Below, piece after piece: positions 61,590 through 64,000 of a stretch of 64,000 bases of DNA. The stretch's first letter is position 1. The number at the start of each line of letters is the position of its first letter. Made by a program: the position numbers and the translations under genes. This DNA comes from Pseudonocardia autotrophica. GTDB lineage: Bacteria > Actinomycetota > Actinomycetes > Mycobacteriales > Pseudonocardiaceae. The DNA lies in assembly GCF_003945385.1 (NCBI RefSeq), contig NZ_AP018920.1, positions 4,960,001 through 5,024,000 on the forward strand, read 5' to 3'. The notes below the pieces were generated by a model. It made no database searches. It was not told the DNA's origin and worked only from the letters and a program-made list of their open reading frames with translations.

Positions 61590-62633
61590 TCACGTGGTGG
61601 CTCGCGCCGCCGCCTCGCCGAGGATCGGCAGGTAGGAATCCAGCACCCACGGGATCGACAGCACCGACGGTGCGGAGCTCGCCACCACCCGGTCGGCACC
61701 GACCACGGGAGCGAACCCACCGGCCGCCATCGCCGGGATCAGGTCGACGCCCGGGGTCGCCCGGAACGCCTGCTCCTCCTCCGGCGTCGCGAAGAACGCG
61801 ATCAGCAGGTCCGACTCGACGCCGGACACCAGCTCCGGGCTGACGGTGTAGTAGACCTCGTCGCCGCCGGGGGCGTTCTCCTCGACGTAGGGCGCGAGCG
61901 TCAGCCCCATGTCGGTGACGAGCTGGACCCGCACGTCGCCCGCGCGGAACACGCCGAGCGAGCCGGCGTCCATCCCGCCCGAGTAGACGAACGTCCGCCC
62001 CGCCAGCTGCGGGAACCGCTCGACCGCCCCGCCGAGCAGCGCCCGGGTCTCCTCGATCAGCCGGGCGGCCCGCTCCGGCTCGCCGAGCGCGTCACCGGCG
62101 ATCCGCGTCTGGTCCTGCCAGCCGGTGGAGTACGGCGCGTCCGGATAGGCGACCGTCGGCGCGATCGCCGAGAGCTGGTCGTACTCCGGGCGGGTCAGCC
62201 CCGAGTAGGTCGCGAGGATCAGATCCGGCCGGGCCGCCGCCACCTGCTCCAGCGGGATCGCCGCGAGATCGTCGGTGCCGATGACCTGCGGGAACTCCCC
62301 GCCGGACGCCTCGACCGCGTCGCGCACCCAGGGCAGCACGCCCTCGGCGTCACCTCCGTAGACGGTCCGCGGGATCGCGACCGGCACCACGCCGAGCGCC
62401 AGCGCCACGTCGGCGTTCGCCGCGCTCAGCGTGACCACGCGCTGCGGACGCTCCGGGAGCACCGTCTCGCCCAGCGCGTGCGGGATCGTCACCGGGAACC
62501 CGCCGGTGGCGGCACCGGAGCCGGGAGCGGCGGGCCGGTCCGTCCCACCGCAGGCGGTGAGCAGGAACAGGCCGGCGGCTCCGGCCAGCACCCCGCGACG
62601 GGTGACGGTGGACTGCGGTACTACGACGGGCAC
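61590..62633 (-). CDS. Iron-siderophore ABC transporter substrate-binding lipoprotein (solitary)
   Basis: A 347-residue exported lipoprotein. The twin-arginine-like TRRGVLAGAAGLFLLTAC signal has lipobox LTAC, and the two-lobe FepB-like fold follows (PQRVVTLSAANADVALALGVVP, then AARPDLILATYSGLTRPEYDQLSAIAPTV). GTG 62633 is used because AGGAGG precedes it by three to four bases; the in-frame GTG at 62648 would put the ribosome site inside the gene. No permease or ATPase adjoins, so it may use the transporter at 29.4-32.4 kb. An iron box precedes it. Confidence 0.88.
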   Translation of the reverse strand: MPVVVPQSTVTRRGVLAGAAGLFLLTACGGTDRPAAPGSGAATGGFPVTIPHALGETVLPERPQRVVTLSAANADVALALGVVPVAIPRTVYGGDAEGVLPWVRDAVEASGGEFPQVIGTDDLAAIPLEQVAAARPDLILATYSGLTRPEYDQLSAIAPTVAYPDAPYSTGWQDQTRIAGDALGEPERAARLIEETRALLGGAVERFPQLAGRTFVYSGGMDAGSLGVFRAGDVRVQLVTDMGLTLAPYVEENAPGGDEVYYTVSPELVSGVESDLLIAFFATPEEEQAFRATPGVDLIPAMAAGGFAPVVGADRVVASSAPSVLSIPWVLDSYLPILGEAAARATT

Positions 62634-62651
62634 AACTCCTCCTAACACGAA

Positions 62652-62670
62652 AAGGGGAGCCTAACCTTAG
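62652..62670 (-). promoter_or_regulatory. IdeR/DtxR-like iron box upstream of the solitary binding protein
   Basis: AAAGGGGAGCCTAACCTTA (plus strand) matches 14 of 19 positions of the recalled iron box when its symmetric consensus allows A or T at the ends. The right half is nearly perfect. It lies 19 bases upstream of GTG 62633. Confidence 0.65.
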
Positions 62671-62763
62671 TTGCACGCCGGTGCCGAGAGGTACCGCAGC
62701 GTCGTCGTCGGGCGTCGGGACAGCTCTGCTGTGCCTCTCGGGGGCGCACACCCCGGTGGCGGG

Positions 62764-62769
62764 TAGCGT
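62764..62769 (+). promoter_or_regulatory. -10-like TAGCGT, leaderless start
   Basis: TAGCGT ends seven bases before ATG 62777. Confidence 0.45.
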
Positions 62770-62776
62770 CCCCGGC

Positions 62777-63709
62777 ATGCGCGCTCCGGACACCGGTGAC
62801 CGGGCTCCCCGACCTGCCGGCTCCCGCTCCCCCGCCGTCGCCGACGGGGCGGAGCTGCCGAGCTACCCGGCCGCTGCCGGCCGCGCGGGGGCCGCCGGAC
62901 CCGGAGCCGGGGATCCCAGGGCAACCGGTCCCGGAGCCGACGTCCCCAGGGCAGCCGGACCTGGCGTCGGAAGCCCCGGGGCAGCCGGACCCGGGTCAGC
63001 CGGTCCAAGAGCCGACCCCGCCAGGGCAACCGGACCCGGAGCCGACGCTCCCGGGGCCGACGAGGCCGGGAGCCCATCGCCCACCGCGGATCCGCAGGTC
63101 GGGCACGTCACGCCGGCCGGGCCGTGGCCGACCGTGCGGCCGGCGTCCACCCGGGCGGTGGTCGCGGGGAAGATCGCAGCGGCACTCGGCGTGGTCTGGT
63201 TCTGCGTCGTGTTCTCGATCGCCACCGACGTGCTCTCACGCGCCGAGTACCTGCTGGCCGGTGTCGTGGCCGGCGGGGTGCTGAGCGCGGTCGGCGTCGT
63301 CCTGCTGTGGCTGTACTCCTCCCGCACGCCGTCGCGGGTGGCGCCCGCCCGCGGCCCGGAGATGGGCCTGGCCACCGATCGCGGGGTCGCCCGCACGGTG
63401 CTGCGTTCCGGCGGGACACCGGACGGCGAGCAGCGCCGGCTCATCGCCGTCGACGTGCAGGCCGACGCCAAGCTGCCGCTGGTCACCGGCGCCACGTTCG
63501 CGCTGCTCGGACCGCTCGTCGTCGCGGTGGCGAACGCCAGCGGATCACTGTGGTGGCTCGGACCGGCGACGGCCGGGCTGATCGTGCTGGTGCTCGCCGC
63601 ACTGGGATGGCGCACCTGGTCGGCGTACACGCTGCACCGGGCCGCGGACCGCAGGCACACCGTGCCGCGGTTCGAGGAGACCGGCGCCCCGTGGCGGCCC
63701 TGGCCCTGA
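62777..63709 (+). CDS. Membrane protein with long Pro/Ala/Gly-rich repeat head
   Basis: A 310-residue protein. The first 110 residues are disordered repeats such as GPGADVPRAAGPG, encoded by degenerate units around 62900-63060. Four hydrophobic helices follow in two pairs (AAALGVVWFCVVFSIATDVL, YLLAGVVAGGVLSAVGVVLLWLY, then GATFALLGPLVVAVANASG, LGPATAGLIVLVLAALGW). Family not recognised. ATG 62777 is supported by the -10 hexamer. Confidence 0.65.
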   Translation: MRAPDTGDRAPRPAGSRSPAVADGAELPSYPAAAGRAGAAGPGAGDPRATGPGADVPRAAGPGVGSPGAAGPGSAGPRADPARATGPGADAPGADEAGSPSPTADPQVGHVTPAGPWPTVRPASTRAVVAGKIAAALGVVWFCVVFSIATDVLSRAEYLLAGVVAGGVLSAVGVVLLWLYSSRTPSRVAPARGPEMGLATDRGVARTVLRSGGTPDGEQRRLIAVDVQADAKLPLVTGATFALLGPLVVAVANASGSLWWLGPATAGLIVLVLAALGWRTWSAYTLHRAADRRHTVPRFEETGAPWRPWP

Positions 63710-63713
63710 TCGG

Positions 63714-64000
63714 TCAGCCGGTGCCGGCCGTAACCGGACCGATGTAGCTGCCCGGGCGGGTCGCACCGTCCTGCCGCTGCACGGCGGCGCCCGGCCACTG
63801 CAGGACCGTCGACGTCGTCTCGTCCGGCGGGGTCACGACGAGCTCGGTCGGCGTCCAGTCACCACCCGGCAGCCAGGTGATCACGGTGTGCGCGGTGCCG
63901 CCCGGGTCCAGCCGCACCGGGGAGGCCTGCTCCGCCGAGCGCGGCAACGAGTAGGACGGCCCGAACGTCGGGTCGGCCGGGCCGCGCAGGTCGACGCCGC
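63714..64000 (-). CDS. Partial DUF4232-like secreted protein, 5' end outside the window
   Basis: The C-terminal 94 residues of a protein that runs off the window end. The segment GVDLRGPADPTFGPSYSL, then VRLDPGGTAHTVITWLPGG and LVVTPPDETTSTVLQWPGAAV, resembles DUF4232 domains of actinobacterial lipoproteins (beta-sandwich). No start or signal peptide can be seen here. It converges with the repeat-rich membrane protein gene with a 4-base gap. Confidence 0.6.
   Translation of the reverse strand, partial: GVDLRGPADPTFGPSYSLPRSAEQASPVRLDPGGTAHTVITWLPGGDWTPTELVVTPPDETTSTVLQWPGAAVQRQDGATRPGSYIGPVTAGTG

Overview
The window is high-GC actinobacterial DNA, by eye well above 70 % GC, with many GTG starts. 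Gene content points to Pseudonocardiales, most likely a Pseudonocardia-like organism. The block lepA / rpsT / holA / comEC-comEA / degV / octT-gpgP-rsfS follows the order known from mycobacteria and relatives. Methylglucose-lipopolysaccharide genes (octT, gpgP), a mycofactocin-type SDR, IdeR/DtxR-like iron boxes and an AcoR-like activator without a sigma-54 contact motif all fit. No tRNA, rRNA, CRISPR array, transposase or integrase was seen.

Layout. 0-7.8 kb is a sulfur block: a cut-off cysteine leader peptide, sulfite reductase, a tiny zinc-ribbon protein, APS reductase, CysD, CysN, then two membrane transporters (TauE/SafE and YeiH). There is no APS kinase domain on CysN and the reductase carries the APS-type cysteines, so the route read here is sulfate > APS > sulfite > sulfide. 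7.8-10.0 kb is an FAD/NAD(P)-binding protein preceded by a second, complete leader peptide of the same family. 10.3-14.2 kb holds enoyl-CoA hydratase, sirtuin, MDR dehydrogenase and a MarR regulator. 14.3-27.4 kb is the conserved housekeeping block, with thrC under a SAM-I riboswitch inserted between holA and comEC, and a sugar kinase inserted between degV and octT. 27.5-33.4 kb has a MaoC-type hydratase and a complete iron-siderophore ABC operon behind an iron box. 33.4-35.7 kb has two methyltransferases and DedA.

35.9-40.1 kb is an alcohol dehydrogenase / AcoR-like regulator / MetX-like hydrolase cluster whose promoters share an inverted-repeat element. 40.1-45.6 kb has AraC and LysR regulators and a three-gene catabolic set (NTF2-like, dihydroxyacetophenone-dioxygenase-like cupin, mycofactocin-type SDR). 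45.6-48.8 kb is a two-gene signalling module: a cNMP-domain histidine kinase and a receiver-glutaredoxin-thioredoxin reductase fusion. 48.8-59.3 kb is a variable, partly decayed stretch with two TetR genes that have lost their DNA-binding halves, an MFS fragment, an erythromycin-esterase fragment and a small membrane gene broken by TGA, next to intact regulator/target pairs with visible operators. 59.3-64 kb returns to nadD and alkB, then a second siderophore-binding lipoprotein with its own iron box. nadD usually sits beside rsfS; here they are 32 kb apart, so the stretch between them looks like an insertion or rearrangement.

A recurring feature is a -10-like hexamer (TANNNT) six to eight bases before the start codon. 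I counted it at more than a dozen genes, which suggests widespread leaderless transcription. Coding calls rest on reading the translated sequence and recalled family motifs; no search was run.
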